Of a stretch of 64,000 nucleotides of DNA, positions 26,935 through 38,533 are shown in pieces. Location of the stretch: positions 15,341,983 to 15,405,982 of the forward strand of contig OZ007509.1 of the NCBI GenBank assembly GCA_963931865.1, given 5' to 3'. A program made the translations under genes and the position numbers. Each line of letters begins with the position of its first letter. The stretch's first letter is position 1. This stretch comes from Axinella damicornis. Taxonomy: Eukaryota; Porifera; Demospongiae; Axinellida; Axinellidae. Below the pieces are notes generated by a model. That model saw nothing but the letters and a program-made list of their open reading frames with translations. It was not told where the DNA came from and did no database searches.

Positions 26935-27034
26935 AACCGGAAGTCTTGTGAAATTCAGCCCCGCCCACATGCGATCAAGACCGCAGAGCTGTCAGAGCTG
27001 AAGACGGGTTCCACAGCATGTGGGCGGGGCTGAA
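26935..27034. promoter_or_regulatory. Putative gene B promoter: ETS-type site and GC-box inverted repeat
   Basis: CCGGAAGT at 26937-26944 lies 20 bp upstream of the ATG. CAGCCCCGCCCACATGC (26956-26972) is repeated inverted as GCATGTGGGCGGGGCTG (27016-27032). The same inverted pair is upstream of gene C (42356-42414), with single arms near A, D, 16147 and 43229. It could be a small MITE that carries GC boxes. Confidence 0.45.
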
Positions 27035-27100
27035 GTAAAATGTCTAAGTCTGGAATGCAGTGGAATGGTACATAACGTAGTGTGAATAAAAGGAAGTGGA

Positions 27101-27184
27101 TATTGGTCTAGCTAGCTGGTAGGTAGTATTCAGCACTGGCCCTGGCCCCAACCATTGCTCTATACACTTCCTGCCAGACCAATA
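27101..27184. mobile_element. TTGGTC-family MITE, short copy
   Basis: tattggtctagctag...acttcctgccagaccaata; the inner part of the left end is altered. Confidence 0.5.
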
Positions 27185-27217
27185 ATCCGAACTGTCACAA
27201 TTATTTTGGACCACCTT

Positions 27218-27330
27218 AGTCTCGTTCCCAGACCGTTTATCCAGCGCGTGTATCGCTTTCAGTATAACGCACGCGCGCGATACTAAAGGCGATCCGTGCT
27301 GGGGTTGGTTGGGTCTGGGACCGAGACTAG
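27218..27330. mobile_element. Hairpin MITE, TAGTCTCGTTCCCAGACC-type
   Basis: tagtctcgttcccagacc pairs with gggtctgggaccgagacta; inner pair gcgcgtgtatcgcttt / cgcgcgatactaaa. The flanking 9-mers (GGACCACCT, GGACCCCGG) match only partly. Confidence 0.6.
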
Positions 27331-27822
27331 GACCCCGGTTCCCACTGGAACTAACTTTCAGAAATAACTCCATGGGCCAGCCATTTCACTAAATCCCAAA
27401 GTTTCAAACAGTGCCAGAGAGGTGCTAAGGTGCATGTCAGAGGTGTATAAAGATGCTACCAGTATTGCTGCAGTGGCAGACAGAATTGCTGCAATGGCAG
27501 ACAAAGTCAGGACGGAGAGTGACAGTAAAAAAACAGAAGTCAAAAAGACAACCAGTACAGGAGACGGAATACTAGAATACACAACTCAAGATGGCTCCTA
27601 CCCACTGAACCTCACTGACAAAGGCATTGCATGTGGGTTGATCGATGCTAGGGCTTGAAGAAACCATGCAACATGGGCTGCTTTTGAACTTGATTCTGAC
27701 CATGATGTCTGGAATCATACGCAACAATGAAACGGAAGACTGGGCTAGGATGTGACAATTGATAAAAGAAAAGTGCGGAGAGAGAAACATCTGCTACACA
27801 AATTGTACAAACATGACTAAAG
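27331..27822. other. Intergenic between gene B and MADD-like copy M3
   Basis: 27422-27630 holds a plus-strand open frame (AAVADRIAAMADKV, low complexity, coiled-coil-like) that I do not recognise. 27630-27720 is shared with 16165-16250, 43250-43320 and 61665-61740. Confidence 0.4.
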
Positions 27823-29799
27823 TTAGCTGCTTCTGGGTAGGACAAGAACTTGAAGGGATTTGTAGACTTCCATGAACTGCAGGAGACAGAAAAACAGAAA
27901 CATGACAACTGTAAAACTTTCCCTTGCATCTGATTGTCCTACTATAGATATTATACTTTCAAAGCAGAGGAGGGAGGACATGACATCATGTGTTGACAAA
28001 TTCACGTGGTTAGTTATCATTCTTGAACGCATATAAAATGTGTACTCGGTCATAGCAGTGGACTACACCAGGGAGCTCGATCTGTAAATGTTCTACTGAG
28101 TATCAGTGTGCTGCGATTGCAAAATCTTCAAAATCGGCAGAGGGCGCCCCAACTAAATCAACTTCGCAGTGCAAGTGTACAGCCTATACCAGGAGCGCAT
28201 AATGAGGTAGCGAGCGGAAGGAAGGGAGGAGCGTGAAACGACCACGCAAAAGATTAAAAATTGAAAATGTTCCCACGGTAGTTCCGTTACTATTTTTAGC
28301 GTGCACGAGTATTGTTGTATTTGACTAGCTAGGCCTACAGCGAGTTGAGCGACGGGCCAAATCTCGATGGGAGAGAGAGAAGATAGTGTCCGTAAGTGTC
28401 GCGGGATGTTTCCCAGCAGCTCCAGAAAAGCAGAAGGGTCCACTAGTCGAGACACCCGCTTGGCTGTGTGAAGCGGCTCAATCGACTGCATCGTCATACG
28501 GCGCTTTCTCGAGGTCTGTCACTACCAGTGTGTCATTCCTGTGCCTCGCTACCATTGGAGTCCTGATACTGGCCTTTTCTCTGTGTTCTAGCCCAGCTAG
28601 TAGTCATCCTTCTTTGAAGTTTCCGTACGCGTGCGAGCTAAAAATAGTCACGGCACTACCATGGGAAAGTTTTCAATTTTTATTCTTTTGCGTTGTCGTT
28701 TCACGCTCCTCTCGCTTCCTTCCGCTCGCTACCTCATTATGCGCTCCTGCCTATACTTACGAGCTCACTGATTTGCAATTAAAAGTGCATCATGTGATCG
28801 TGTCCTCCCTCCTCTGCTTTCTAAGTAATTATCTATGTCCCTACTGCATTGCACATGATACTGTCCTGTCGCACTGAAAGTGTTTAGAATGGGAACGGGA
28901 CCCTCTCCAGTGGTGGTGATATGGGATCTCCTCAACTGAGGCAGTGTGGTATGGAATGGGACCATCCCCACCTGTTTGGAGTGGAAGTGGTGGCTGTATT
29001 CTCCATGGGTGTCCCTGTACTTGATACTGACAGTGGCCCTCCTCTCACTGCAACTGATTTCAGAGATGCAGTCGTTCCACAGCCGCGAGATCTTCTCATC
29101 CGGAAAACGGTGGAGAATGAGTGCTTCATCCGTGATCTGGAGTGCGTACGCATGTGCATGTGTACATGTACATATCAAGCCACAGTACCATGTGTTGAAT
29201 CTTCTAATCTCATCAGAGGATTGTGCTGACAATAATACATGGAAGCAGAAGAGACGAATAAACATCAGATGGTAAATGCAAGGGGGGCGTTGGTTCAGGT
29301 CTGGGTTTAGTTCAAGTGTTCCACTGTCAGTCCAGATTCCAGATGCTCGAGACTACTCTGCTTACCGGTGTTAACTCGACCCAAAGTGTGCAGCAGATAG
29401 GTATTTGTGGTTGATCCCAACCCCTCCTACAACCACCTGGTGTCTCTGCTTCCGTGTACTACTGTCAATGCAAACTAAAGAACAAAAATGAGGGAATGAG
29501 GCTAAGCAGGTGAAGAGTGGGCACATGACGTGTGCTTGCAAATTACCAAGGGGACCCTTTCGTACTGGTTTCTACACCTACGTAGAGTGCTAGTGAGAAG
29601 ACCATTATACACTCATTCTGTTGAGAAAAGTGGTCTAGCCAAAACCAGCCCGGACACCACAGTGCGGTGTTCTTACCTGCAGTTTGTACACTGGTGCAAT
29701 CATGTTGACACCATAGTGTACAATGTAGGAGATGGTGGGGTGGATCTCGCTGTACAGAGCCAGGAGACCAAAGTCACTCAGGTCAACCTCAGTGGAGGT
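27823..29799 (-). pseudogene. MADD-like 3' fragment, copy M3
   Basis: Terminal exon 27876-27823 (FMEVYKSLQVLVLPRSS-stop), α exon 29136-28972 (one codon shorter: FPDEKIS-RLWND) and β exon 29799-29677 keep their splice borders. The death-domain exon and everything upstream are absent; the copy ends in a CT-rich tract at 29880-30070. A foldback element sits in the last intron. Confidence 0.7.
27955..28826. mobile_element. Foldback element, ~870 bp
   Basis: Outer arms actttcaaagcagaggaggg... (27955) and ...ccctcctctgctttctaagt (28826) are inverted. A second, longer inverted pair (about 28170-28315 against 28622-28762, sharing ggagcgcataatgaggtagc and agcggaaggaag) lies inside. The interior 28330-28620 has a plus-strand open frame with a hydrophobic run (FLCLATIGVLILAFSL) and no known domain. 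Copies M2 and M7 lack the insertion at this intron position. Confidence 0.7.
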
Positions 29800-29879
29800 C
29801 TGTGAGGGAGTGTAATTCAGACATGTAGGAAACAAGTCGTCTTCTGTCCAAATGGATGCAATGAATCCACATTTGCATC

Positions 29880-30070
29880 TTTTCAAATCTCTCCACCACC
29901 CACTCCTCCCTCCCACCCACCGACTCCCTTCCTTCCTACCTCTCACCCACTCCTCCCTCCCACCCACTCCACCCTCTCACCCACTCCTCCCTCCCACCCA
30001 CTCCTCCCTCCCACCCACTCCTCCCTCCCACCCATTCCTCCCTCCTACCGACCCACTCCTCCCCCCTTCC
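29880..30070. repeat. CTCCCACCCACTC minisatellite
   Basis: About 13 imperfect units of CTCCCTCCCACCCA, the expanded form of the MADD-like intron tract. Confidence 0.85.
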
Positions 30071-31680
30071 TTCTACATGTCTTTACTAGTTGGACGCTCC
30101 TTCGCCGCCTTCGGTGGCTCATGCACTCCTGCCCAGACCTAACCAACCCCAGCACGGATCACTTTTAGTATCACGCGCGGGGAAGGAAGGGTCTGGTAGA
30201 TATAGTGCACATTCCTAAGGTCTCATTACCGTTAATTGAGACTTGTTGAAATTATCAGGACACATCAAATTTTAACCCATGGTCATCAAGAGTCAAGCTG
30301 CCTTTGAAGACCTAGAGCTAGAGGCGGCAAGTACTGTACCAACACACGATCGCTGTGCTTGGCTCGGTTTGGAAATGCCCTTTTTGCAGCAGCATTGCGA
30401 GTGACTCGCACAATCGTCGGCATCTGGGCACTTCACCATCTGTGGATGCTGGGATCAGCGAGCTGTGTCAGTGTTGGATGCAGCAAAGGAGAGATTCTAC
30501 CTTCTGACCGCGTGTCCAAGGCGTGCTTCCGGAGCATAGAGATGCTGTTGAAATTGGAGACTAGCGCTGGCAGTATTTTAAACACGCTGAAATCCAGAAG
30601 TTTTGACAACACCTTTGTTATTGTATGCTGGCGAATCTGTACGCCCAGCATCAATATTCGTATACGTCATTGAGATTACTTGTTCTACAATCTGATTGGA
30701 TCTGCCCGGATTCTGGCGGAGTTTAAGGAATGTGGGCGATACCTACCGGACCGTATTTCCGCGCGTTATACTGGAAGACTACTGCCTGTAGTATACATGC
30801 TGTACGGAAGACTCTAGTGTATAAGAGCAATGCAACAATGTTACTAAAGCGCTCACGCGTACAGGAGGGCAATCATTCCGCTCACTCAGTGACATCCTCA
30901 GATTCAGTAACATATAGGATCTACTACGTCGACGTGGAGGTTATGCAATTTATCCTCCGCAGGAAAGTCAGAGCCGAGGCTAAACTTTCCCAAGGAGGAT
31001 AAACCACATAACCTCTGGGTCGACTCTTTGCCCTTTGTTTAGTTCCTGAGGCAGATGACACTAATAGAAACCTCTTACTGGGAAACTGGCTACCACAGAC
31101 ATAACCTCCAAGTCAAGTTGGTAGCTGGATCCGGCTGCTAGGACAGCTATAGCTCTGATTCTCAGCACAGCTTGGTTCAATTACGGCATCGCAGAGGATA
31201 ACCGATTTATCCTCCGCGGTACATCAAAGGATTGCCCACGCACTGTGGTAGAAAACATAGATAATATAGCCTGGCGGCCACCAGTTCATCCACAGCTGCA
31301 GACCTGGGTACTGGAGATTGTGCAGTGTACTAGACTGTAGTTCACTGCGCGATCAACCAGACAGTGTATCAGTGTCTAGAACACAGAAAACTCCGTCCAT
31401 TTTCCAGTCCGTTCCGTGTTTAGTCATGTCCAGCCAGCGCTTCTGTGGAGCAAAACATCAACACCGTTCACGTACTGCCATACGTTTTTGTCATCCAGAC
31501 TGTATGTAACACTAGGCCTCCATGCTGCGTGAAGAGGGCTATAGCTGGTAGCCCAATCTTCACCTATGGCTCTCTATCTGATAACTTTTGGATCACAAAT
31601 TAACGCCAATCCAGTGTTCCGAGTGGGTGTCATGGGTATTAAGGCTTTCATGTCCTGGACAGTACATAATTTGAGTAGCT
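30071..31680. other. Single-copy region, no recognised gene
   Basis: This stretch has no duplicate in the window. A plus-strand open frame at 30359-30673 (104 codons) shows no domain I know. 30938-31016 contains the inverted pair gaggttatgcaatttatcct / aggataaaccacataacctc, and ATAACCTCC recurs near 31100. A minus-strand stretch near 31500-31400 (WRPSVTYSLDDKNVWQYVNG) looks protein-like but is unassigned. Confidence 0.4.
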
Positions 31681-31693
31681 AGGGACAACTTAC

Positions 31694-32096
31694 TGATGTG
31701 GTCTACAACTCCAGTGCGGAACTTCCCATAGTCAGAGAACTTCTTGGCCCCCAGCTGTCGTAGATCCTCAATAGTGCACGGCCACAGATGCAGAACATTG
31801 TTCCTTTTGGCAAATGAACTCCTCTTTTCAACAACAATTACTTCTGTACCGAGGAGGACGCACTCGATGGCTTGCCTGAGACCAATCGGTCCCGCTCCAA
31901 CTATAAAGACTCGTACCCCCTTGGCTGCTATTTGCTGCAAATATTCTCTTTTGTTCGCTCGCTTGTCCAGCCGAGATTTTAGATTCTCAAAGGAGCGGAC
32001 TATGTCGTCTCCGTTTTTCAACTGAGAGAAGCATTCGTACAATTTCTCAAGCGGGACGTCCACGACCACGTCTTCCCTTTTTGCATGACGGCCAGC
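31694..32096 (-). CDS. MICAL-type FAD monooxygenase exon (partial gene)
   Basis: One exon with acceptor CAG|GCTGGC (32096) and donor ATCA|GTAAGT (31694), 134 codons plus one base. It encodes the N-terminal FAD-binding part of a MICAL-like flavoprotein monooxygenase: LKSRLDKRANKREY, the dinucleotide motif VFIVGAGPIGLRQAIE (GxGxxG), VVEKR at the end of the second strand, then NVLHLWPCTIEDLRQLGAKKF and VDHIS. Each has a direct counterpart in MICAL1-3. MICALs oxidise F-actin methionines using NADPH and O2. I did not find the other exons; a rhodanese relic lies 2.6 kb upstream. It could be a sponge-specific MICAL-like protein or an isolated exon. Confidence 0.7.
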
Positions 32097-32116
32097 CTGC
32101 CAATCAGCTGGCGTAG

Positions 32117-32180
32117 TAGCCTCGTTCCCAGGCCATCGCCTAGCTTTTCGTCGCTTTACAGTAACCTGGGAACGAGGCTA
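32117..32180. mobile_element. Hairpin MITE with 9-bp target duplication
   Basis: TAGCCTCGTTCCCAGGCC...CCTGGGAACGAGGCTA, flanked by CTGGCGTAG (32108-32116) and CTGGCTTAG (32181-32189), an 8/9 match. Confidence 0.75.
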
Positions 32181-33599
32181 CTGGCTTAGCTAGTAACCAG
32201 TCTGGTCTGGGGACGAGACAAGCCCCACCCCTTTGCACCATTGCTTACCAGGAACAAAGCACTAATGTACATGTGCAGTAGCAAGAGCTAGGACCTGCCA
32301 AAGGGATCACCTTCCTGTGACTTTACAAGCAGCAGTTACATCTTGGTCATCCCGTTTGGACGATCAAGATCAACCTCGGTGATAATCACACACATGATGA
32401 AGACCCTGAAAGTGCATTTTGAAGATGCACGGCAGTATGTGCTGGCACCTAATTGACAGCTCACTGGTGTATGAGGACCAGCTTTGAAAGTGGGAGAGAG
32501 CAGATACTGTGGCAGGGAAGACCAGCAGAGACCCCTGGAGACCAAGGGAGACCAGCAGAGTCCATGCACATCAAGGCTATACGATTCATTACAGTCTCCC
32601 ACCATGAAACTGTCCTTAGCTTCGATGTGGACAGGGACGAGACTAGTAGTACATACTGGAATGCAAGCTACATTTCTTTCAGATATGAACTTAGTGCAAG
32701 CTGTCCAACACGGAAACATGTTTTGCAAATTGACATCTTGCACTGCACGTGTAAATCACCAGGTGGTGTTCATAGAGAGGAAGATTGAAGAGATCTCTTC
32801 GATTCGGAAAACATTTTTCCGAGTCACCATTGGAGAACGGAACCCACTTTGGGGTCGACTGTGGGCATGGCTATTCATAACTTGAGACCATGCAGTAAGA
32901 GCTTCTGGACCGATGAGATTATTCTAGCCACCGGCCCCTCTCCACCAGGCCGGTTACACGCGCACACGGTGCGCCCACTTTACCGGCCGGGTGGAGAGGG
33001 GCTAGCAGTTAGACTGATGGGAAAGATGCTCAAGGGGGAACTATACTCCCAGGGGATCACTGGGCATGGGATTCCACATGCAATCACTGCTCTTTACTTC
33101 AACACTTCACAGCGTCACTTAGAAATAGTCTCGTAAGCCAGCCTCTTTTTTCTAAGTAGGGGGCGCGGAAAAAGAGGCTGACTTGCGAGACTAACTCAAA
33201 AACTGGTCTTTGCATGACGTCTCCCTCGTTTTCTTTAACTTGGGCAAGGCCCTTGATAATGTTCAACTACCTCTCACAGAGTATTACCCGCAGTGGGTTT
33301 CCTCTTAGCTATGTAATAGGCAACAATATGTCATTGTAGAGAAAAGCTATATATACAGTGACACTGTCTGGTGCCCGGGCCTTTGCCGTTTCTAATTTAT
33401 ATTTCCACCTTTCTGAGCTGAAACTCACTACATAGTGAGTAACTGAAAACATGGGTAGCTAGAGTATCACTACTCTCCCCGCTACAGTTGAATGAAAAAA
33501 GCACCTCTACGTCTTCAAATACAGAACAGTCACCTTGGCAGCTTGGCAACATGAGCTTTCGAAGTAGGGTGAGGTGCTTTGCATATTTACTAGACTAAA

Positions 33600-34060
33600 T
33601 TTGAAGAAGTTTTTTGGCGGGAAGTCAGGTCCAGGTGCACGCGCATGCGCAACCGGATACATCCGGTTTGGGTTTAAATAAGGAATTTGCACCAAGTTTT
33701 GGCGGGATGTCGGGATGGCACACTCGCTAAGCACTTGCTTTGCAGCCTGGGGGTTGAGTGTTCGCCTCCCCAATAACCGAGTACGAGTCTGGGCCACTCC
33801 GTACATACCGGTTCTCGACTTCCCCGCCTAGCAGCTCGAGTACGCCGGTTCCCATCTGACCACCGAAGCTAAAGGTGTTCTGGTAGAAAGCAGGTTAGCC
33901 TCCTGTGATTCCAGGACCGCCTATCCAGCGCTCCTGAGGCTTACACTTCGGTGTCTGACCTGTCACGGAGGGATGGGTTGTTGCTAGGTTGTATTTTTTT
34001 CGTTTTTTTTCTTTCTTTTGTTGTGTTCTTTTTCCCCCTTTTTTCATGTTTAGATAGGCT
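33600..34060 (+). mobile_element. SINE-like element with tRNA-like and 5S-like parts, copy 2
   Basis: Same arrangement as at 13865-14330 (tRNA-like boxes ~33719-33780, 5S-like ~33838-33955, T-rich tail ~33995-34045). Being inside the duplicated segment, it is not an independent insertion. Confidence 0.5.
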
Positions 34061-34517
34061 AGTAATATGATTACCTGTGACATTTCTGTATAGAGAAGCA
34101 GTATAATGGAGAGAAAAAATAAATGAACATAAAGACGGTCTCTACAGTATTGTACATGTATATATACCTTTCGGTGTGTCCTCTTCCCCATCGGCCCACT
34201 AGCCAGGGGCCAGGGCCCCGGCCTACTGAGTTTGGCTTCTCACTACCCACTGTCTGCCTGGTCTAGTTCTATATACCCATGTGCATGTGCACTTCCATGT
34301 TCTATGAATATTAACTTCAACTGTATTCTCACAAGATGTTCGTATCCTGCTTGGCTAAAATACCCTTTCGACTAGTGCTGACGCAGCAAGGCCCCATTTA
34401 ACTAGAATTCTGGAACATGACAAAGCTATGTGCTAGGCTAGACATGTGCTACATTAATTTGCTTTTAATTTCACGCATGCAATTATATTGATGTTTGCCG
34501 GATTACAAGTGTCTCCA

Positions 34518-34620
34518 ACTAGCCTCATACCCAGGCCTTCTCACGCCAGTGTTTGTCGCTTACAGTGCTAGCTGATTGGCACTGCAAAGCGATAAACACA
34601 GGGGTGAGAAGGCGAGGCTA
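34518..34620. mobile_element. Hairpin MITE (duplicate of 14789-14888)
   Basis: Same ends and inner pair as the copy at 14789. Confidence 0.6.
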
Positions 34621-34664
34621 TTACCACCCCAAGGGATCTGGACTCAGATTTACATTCAACCGAA

Positions 34665-35103
34665 GTCACACAGGAACTCATACTCTGCATGAAATGCTTC
34701 GTATCCGCCATCCAAGATCCAAATCTCATGAGCCCTGTCAGCTATTGTGAGGCAAAAGTGCTCAAAAACGGTTGAAAGGTTTTTCGTCAGTGTCTATGTA
34801 GCTAAGCCTCTTCCGCCGAATGTGAGTCAAACTTTGCTACGGTCTTCCGATCTTTCTGCAGCATGTCTAGTCTCCTTGCTAACCATTCGGCATGCAGCTG
34901 GCAGTCATGTTGCTCACTGCCATACAGCACGACAGGACTTGGATTTCTGGTCTAAAATACTCCCTGATGTACTGTTTGATGAACAAACTCCTCTTCCGAA
35001 CAATTGAGGTCATGAAAGACTTGGGTACGAAACTGCTGTAGCAATGTGGCCCCGGGAGTACTCCTCTTGAGGGAGTGTGTCAATCACCATGGTGGTGCTC
35101 ATA
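34665..35103 (-). pseudogene. Rhodanese-domain exon, disabled copy 2
   Basis: Starts MVIDTLPQEEYSRGHIATA as in copy 1, then stops at SLS-TGA after a small insertion. The mid-part is shifted by another indel (the PSPVVVYG frame is broken). The end, LTIADRAHEIWILDGGYEAF then HAEYEFLCDFG, keeps the Tyr codon lost in copy 1. Lesions differ between copies, so both may have decayed after duplication. Confidence 0.6.
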
Positions 35104-35646
35104 CAGAGGAAGATTGAAGAGATCTTCTGGAGTCACCTTCCTGAGAATGGATCCCACTTTGGGGTCGACGTCAACTGTGGGCGTGGCCATTCACAACTTA
35201 AAAAGAACAGTCGACTCCAGACTGACTCTTAGCATCTGGAGTCTGGACTAACAGTGGAGCACTCAATGGATGATGAACTGAACCCGGACCTGAACCAACG
35301 CCCCTTACATTTACCTTGTCGTTATTCACATGATGAATATTTTTTATGAGAAAAAATTCAACGCATGGTACTGTCAATGCAAACTAAAGAACAAAATGGC
35401 AAATGTGTGAATGAGGCTAAGCAGGTAAAGAGTGCACACGTGAAGCGTTCTTGCAAGGGTGTCTTTCGTCCTGGTTTCTACACCTATGTAGAGTGATAGT
35501 GAGAAGACATTATACGTCATATACATGAGAAGATTGAACTATTAGCCATCTCATTATTCTGTCGAGAAAGTGGTCTGGCCAAAACCAGACCAGCCAGACC
35601 GGTTCCACCAGCCCTGAATAGTCACACCACAGTGCTGTGTTCTTAC

Positions 35647-36020
35647 CTGCAGTTTGTACACAGGAGCAATCATGTTGACACCATAGTGTACAATGTAGGA
35701 GATGGTGGGATAGATTTCGCTGTACAGAGCCTGGAGACCAAGGTCGCTCAGGTCAACCTCAGTGGAGGTCTGTGAGGGAGTGTGTTTCAGACATGTAGGA
35801 AACAAATCAACTGACGTCTTCGATTCAGCAGGAACGTCTGGCAGACCCTTCATCAGATCCTTGTAGATGAATGTGCATGCATGGGTGTATGTGTGTGTGT
35901 GAGTATGTGTGTGTTGAGCATGTGTGGTGTGTCGGGTGTGGTGTGTTAGTGTGTGTGTGGGTGGGTACCGAACACCAGGATAAAGGTCACCGGAATGTGG
36001 GTCTGAATTATTCAATACCC
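35647..36020 (-). pseudogene. MADD-like 3' fragment, copy M4
   Basis: β exon 35769-35647 is intact. The γ exon is deleted, and short remnants follow of the δ exon (~35826-35875, TFIYKDLMKGL) and the dDENN exon (~35965-36020, with TAA after GIE). Confidence 0.6.
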
Positions 36021-36059
36021 TGCACTAGGAATAATCACAGAAACTACAATTAACATCAC

Positions 36060-38340
36060 AACTATTCTGTCATGCCGAGAGCTCACTTCAGCCAGCCAAA
36101 ATGCCCACACACTAGATAAATCCTGAGCTTGCAACCTGTTACTATCAATGCTGAGAACTCATTTCCTTCCATCACTGGTGGGTGCAGCTTCACTGGTTAC
36201 ATTTGTAATGCATGCCACCATCCCATGACTGGTGTGTCCTCGTCCCCAAATATGGTAATACACTATCAGTCATCAAGCCACCAGTTTTGACAAAATATCA
36301 CACCAGTACAACTCACCAGTGGATCTCTGCCACAGAGCACAGAACTTGTCCCGAGCTGATATCAGGGCTCCCTAGGTTGGCATTTAATGCTCTTCTATCA
36401 CATACTGGTCTCTCTGGAATCGTGGGGCTCGGAAGTTAATTCTCTTCATGTTGAGAGCTTGCTTCAGCCAGTCAAAATGCCCACGCACTAGTAAAATCAG
36501 CTTGCAACATGCTACTATCAATGCTGAGAACTCACTATTTCGTTCCGTCGCTGGTGGGTGTGGCTTCACTGGTTGTTCAAGTCTGTCTTATGCTGTGATA
36601 TGGGACCAGCCATTTCCTGTGTAAGTGGGAAACTATAGCTACAGGACATGTAGTGAGCACACAAACTCACATCCCATGGAGGATTGGGATGCAAGCAAAA
36701 TCCACCAGTAACATTTTCTCTGTACATTTGTAATGCATGCCACCGTCACATGACTGCATGGTGTGTCCTCATCCCCATATTTGGTAATACACTATCAATC
36801 ATCAAGCCACCAGTTTTGACAAAGTATCACAATCACGTTTACACACACCTGTGCAACTCACCAGTGGGTTTCTGTCAACCTTGTCCAGGCTATACACTCC
36901 TATCACACACTGGTCCGTAGGTTGGCCTTCAAGTGCTTTCCTATATATCACAAACCGGTTGGTCTCTGGAATCGTGGGCTCCAGCTGGGAAGTTAGTCCT
37001 CTTCATGTTGACAGCCAGTCAAAATGCCCATAAGTCTAGCTGCTACTAACAGTGCTGAGAACTCTTTTCTGGTCTGTCACTGGTGGGTGCGGCTTCACTG
37101 GCTGGTCTTGTGCTGTGCCATGGGACCAGCCATTTCCTGAGTGAGGGGAACAGGACATGCAGTGAACACAAACTCTGTACAGTACATGATGTCATTTTCA
37201 TCGCAAACAAAAACCTATCCATTAACATTGAAAACACTATTCTCTGGAAGATTCATACTACGTACATACCATCCCATGACTGGAGGATTGGATTGATTAT
37301 GTCATTTTCAATCAGAAAATCCATCTGCATGATATAACTAACAATTATTGCAAACACTATTCTTGGGTCACATCAAATTCTGCAGCACCTACCACTGGTT
37401 TCTCTACTCATGTGGTTGTTAGGCCAGCCCTAGCCTCATTCCCAGGCCCGAGAAAAGGAGGAGAAAAGGGCCTGGTTTCCACTGTCCAACAATGTCATCC
37501 CCAAATAATATTATGGTATTGCACTAGCTATCCGGTGAACTTTTCCCCAGCCAGTGGTTTTGACAAAGCATCACATGCTGATGCATGCACTTGTACAAAC
37601 TCACAACTCACCAGCAGGGTTTCATCCACAGAGCACTGTAGCTACTTGTCCAGGGCTGATCTCATGCAGGGATCGGTAGGTTGGACTTTGATTGCTCTCC
37701 TTCCACACCTGATTCTCAGGCTGGTCTCTCTGGGATCGTGGAACTCCAGTTCAGAAGTTACTTCTCTTGATCGATGCTGGCAGCTTGCTTCAGCCAGTCA
37801 AACCGTCCATGACATTAGTAAAATGCAGCTTGCAACCTGGTGCTATCAATGCCAAGAACTCCTTTCGGCCGTCAATGGTGGTCTTGTGCTGTGATGAGGA
37901 CCAGCCATTTCCTGAGTGAGGGAGAGGGAAACTGTGTTGGTACAGGACATGTAGTGAACAAACAAACTCAGTGCAGTAGCTACTACAGGTCAGGAGGCTA
38001 CCACATTATATCACACACCAGGAGCCCATAACAAGAACGGGCTCCTGTGCTATGCTCCTGCACATACGTAAGCAAGTCCAGCCATGTCTTCCCAAATATG
38101 GGCATTACACCATCACTGTTCCCCCATTTCCCATTTCCTGTGGTTTTGACAATCACATCACCTGTATATACAAACTCACAACTCACCAGTGGGTTTTCAT
38201 CCTGGCTGTGTAGGTTGGAGGTCCTCTCTTTCCACTTCTGTCTACACCAAAATACTCAGGCTGGTCTTGCTGGAATTGTAACTGGGAAGGCGAATCTCTC
38301 GATGCTGCGAGTTTAAACTTGTTTCAGCCAGTCAAATTTA
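36060..38340 (-). pseudogene. Array of decayed Death-domain exons downstream of gene C
   Basis: Units at ~36316, 36860, 37613 and 38185, collinear with the four units after gene A and similarly disabled. One unit (36569-36384) still reads HFDWLKQALNMKRINF...RFQRDQ before a stop. Confidence 0.6.
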
Positions 38341-38533
38341 CATAGCACTAGTAAACGAAGCTTGTAGGCCAGGTCTATCAATGCAGAGAACGTCCTTAAA
38401 TCATGTTCAAAATTATAAGCTCTAAATGCTGGAACTAGCTATACAGTGTATATAGTAGTCAAGAGGTAGGCATTTGGATATGACAGTGTACAGCATAGTA
38501 GACTAACAAAAGGAGATCCGTACAAGGGAATAG

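Larger units (their letters stand above)
32340..35105. repeat. Segmental duplication, copy 2 (partner 12560-15460)
   Basis: Collinear with copy 1 but lacks the inverted arm seen at 13013-13079. It is joined at ~35105 directly to the 5'-most sequence of the unit that also begins at position 1 of this window. Confidence 0.9.

Noticed and set aside
26918..26968. 17-codon N-terminal extension of gene B (MGGAEFHKT)
   Set aside because: Not conserved in A or C and it overlaps the putative ETS site; the MSDAV start aligns with the paralogues.
28386..28877. 163-codon frame in the foldback element as a membrane protein gene
   Set aside because: It reads into the inverted arm, has no homologue I recognise and no splice or promoter support; kept only as a remark.
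14930..32096. A rhodanese-MICAL fusion gene
   Set aside because: Order on the minus strand would allow it at 35.1-31.7 kb, but the rhodanese exons are disabled and no splice phase links them to the MICAL exon.
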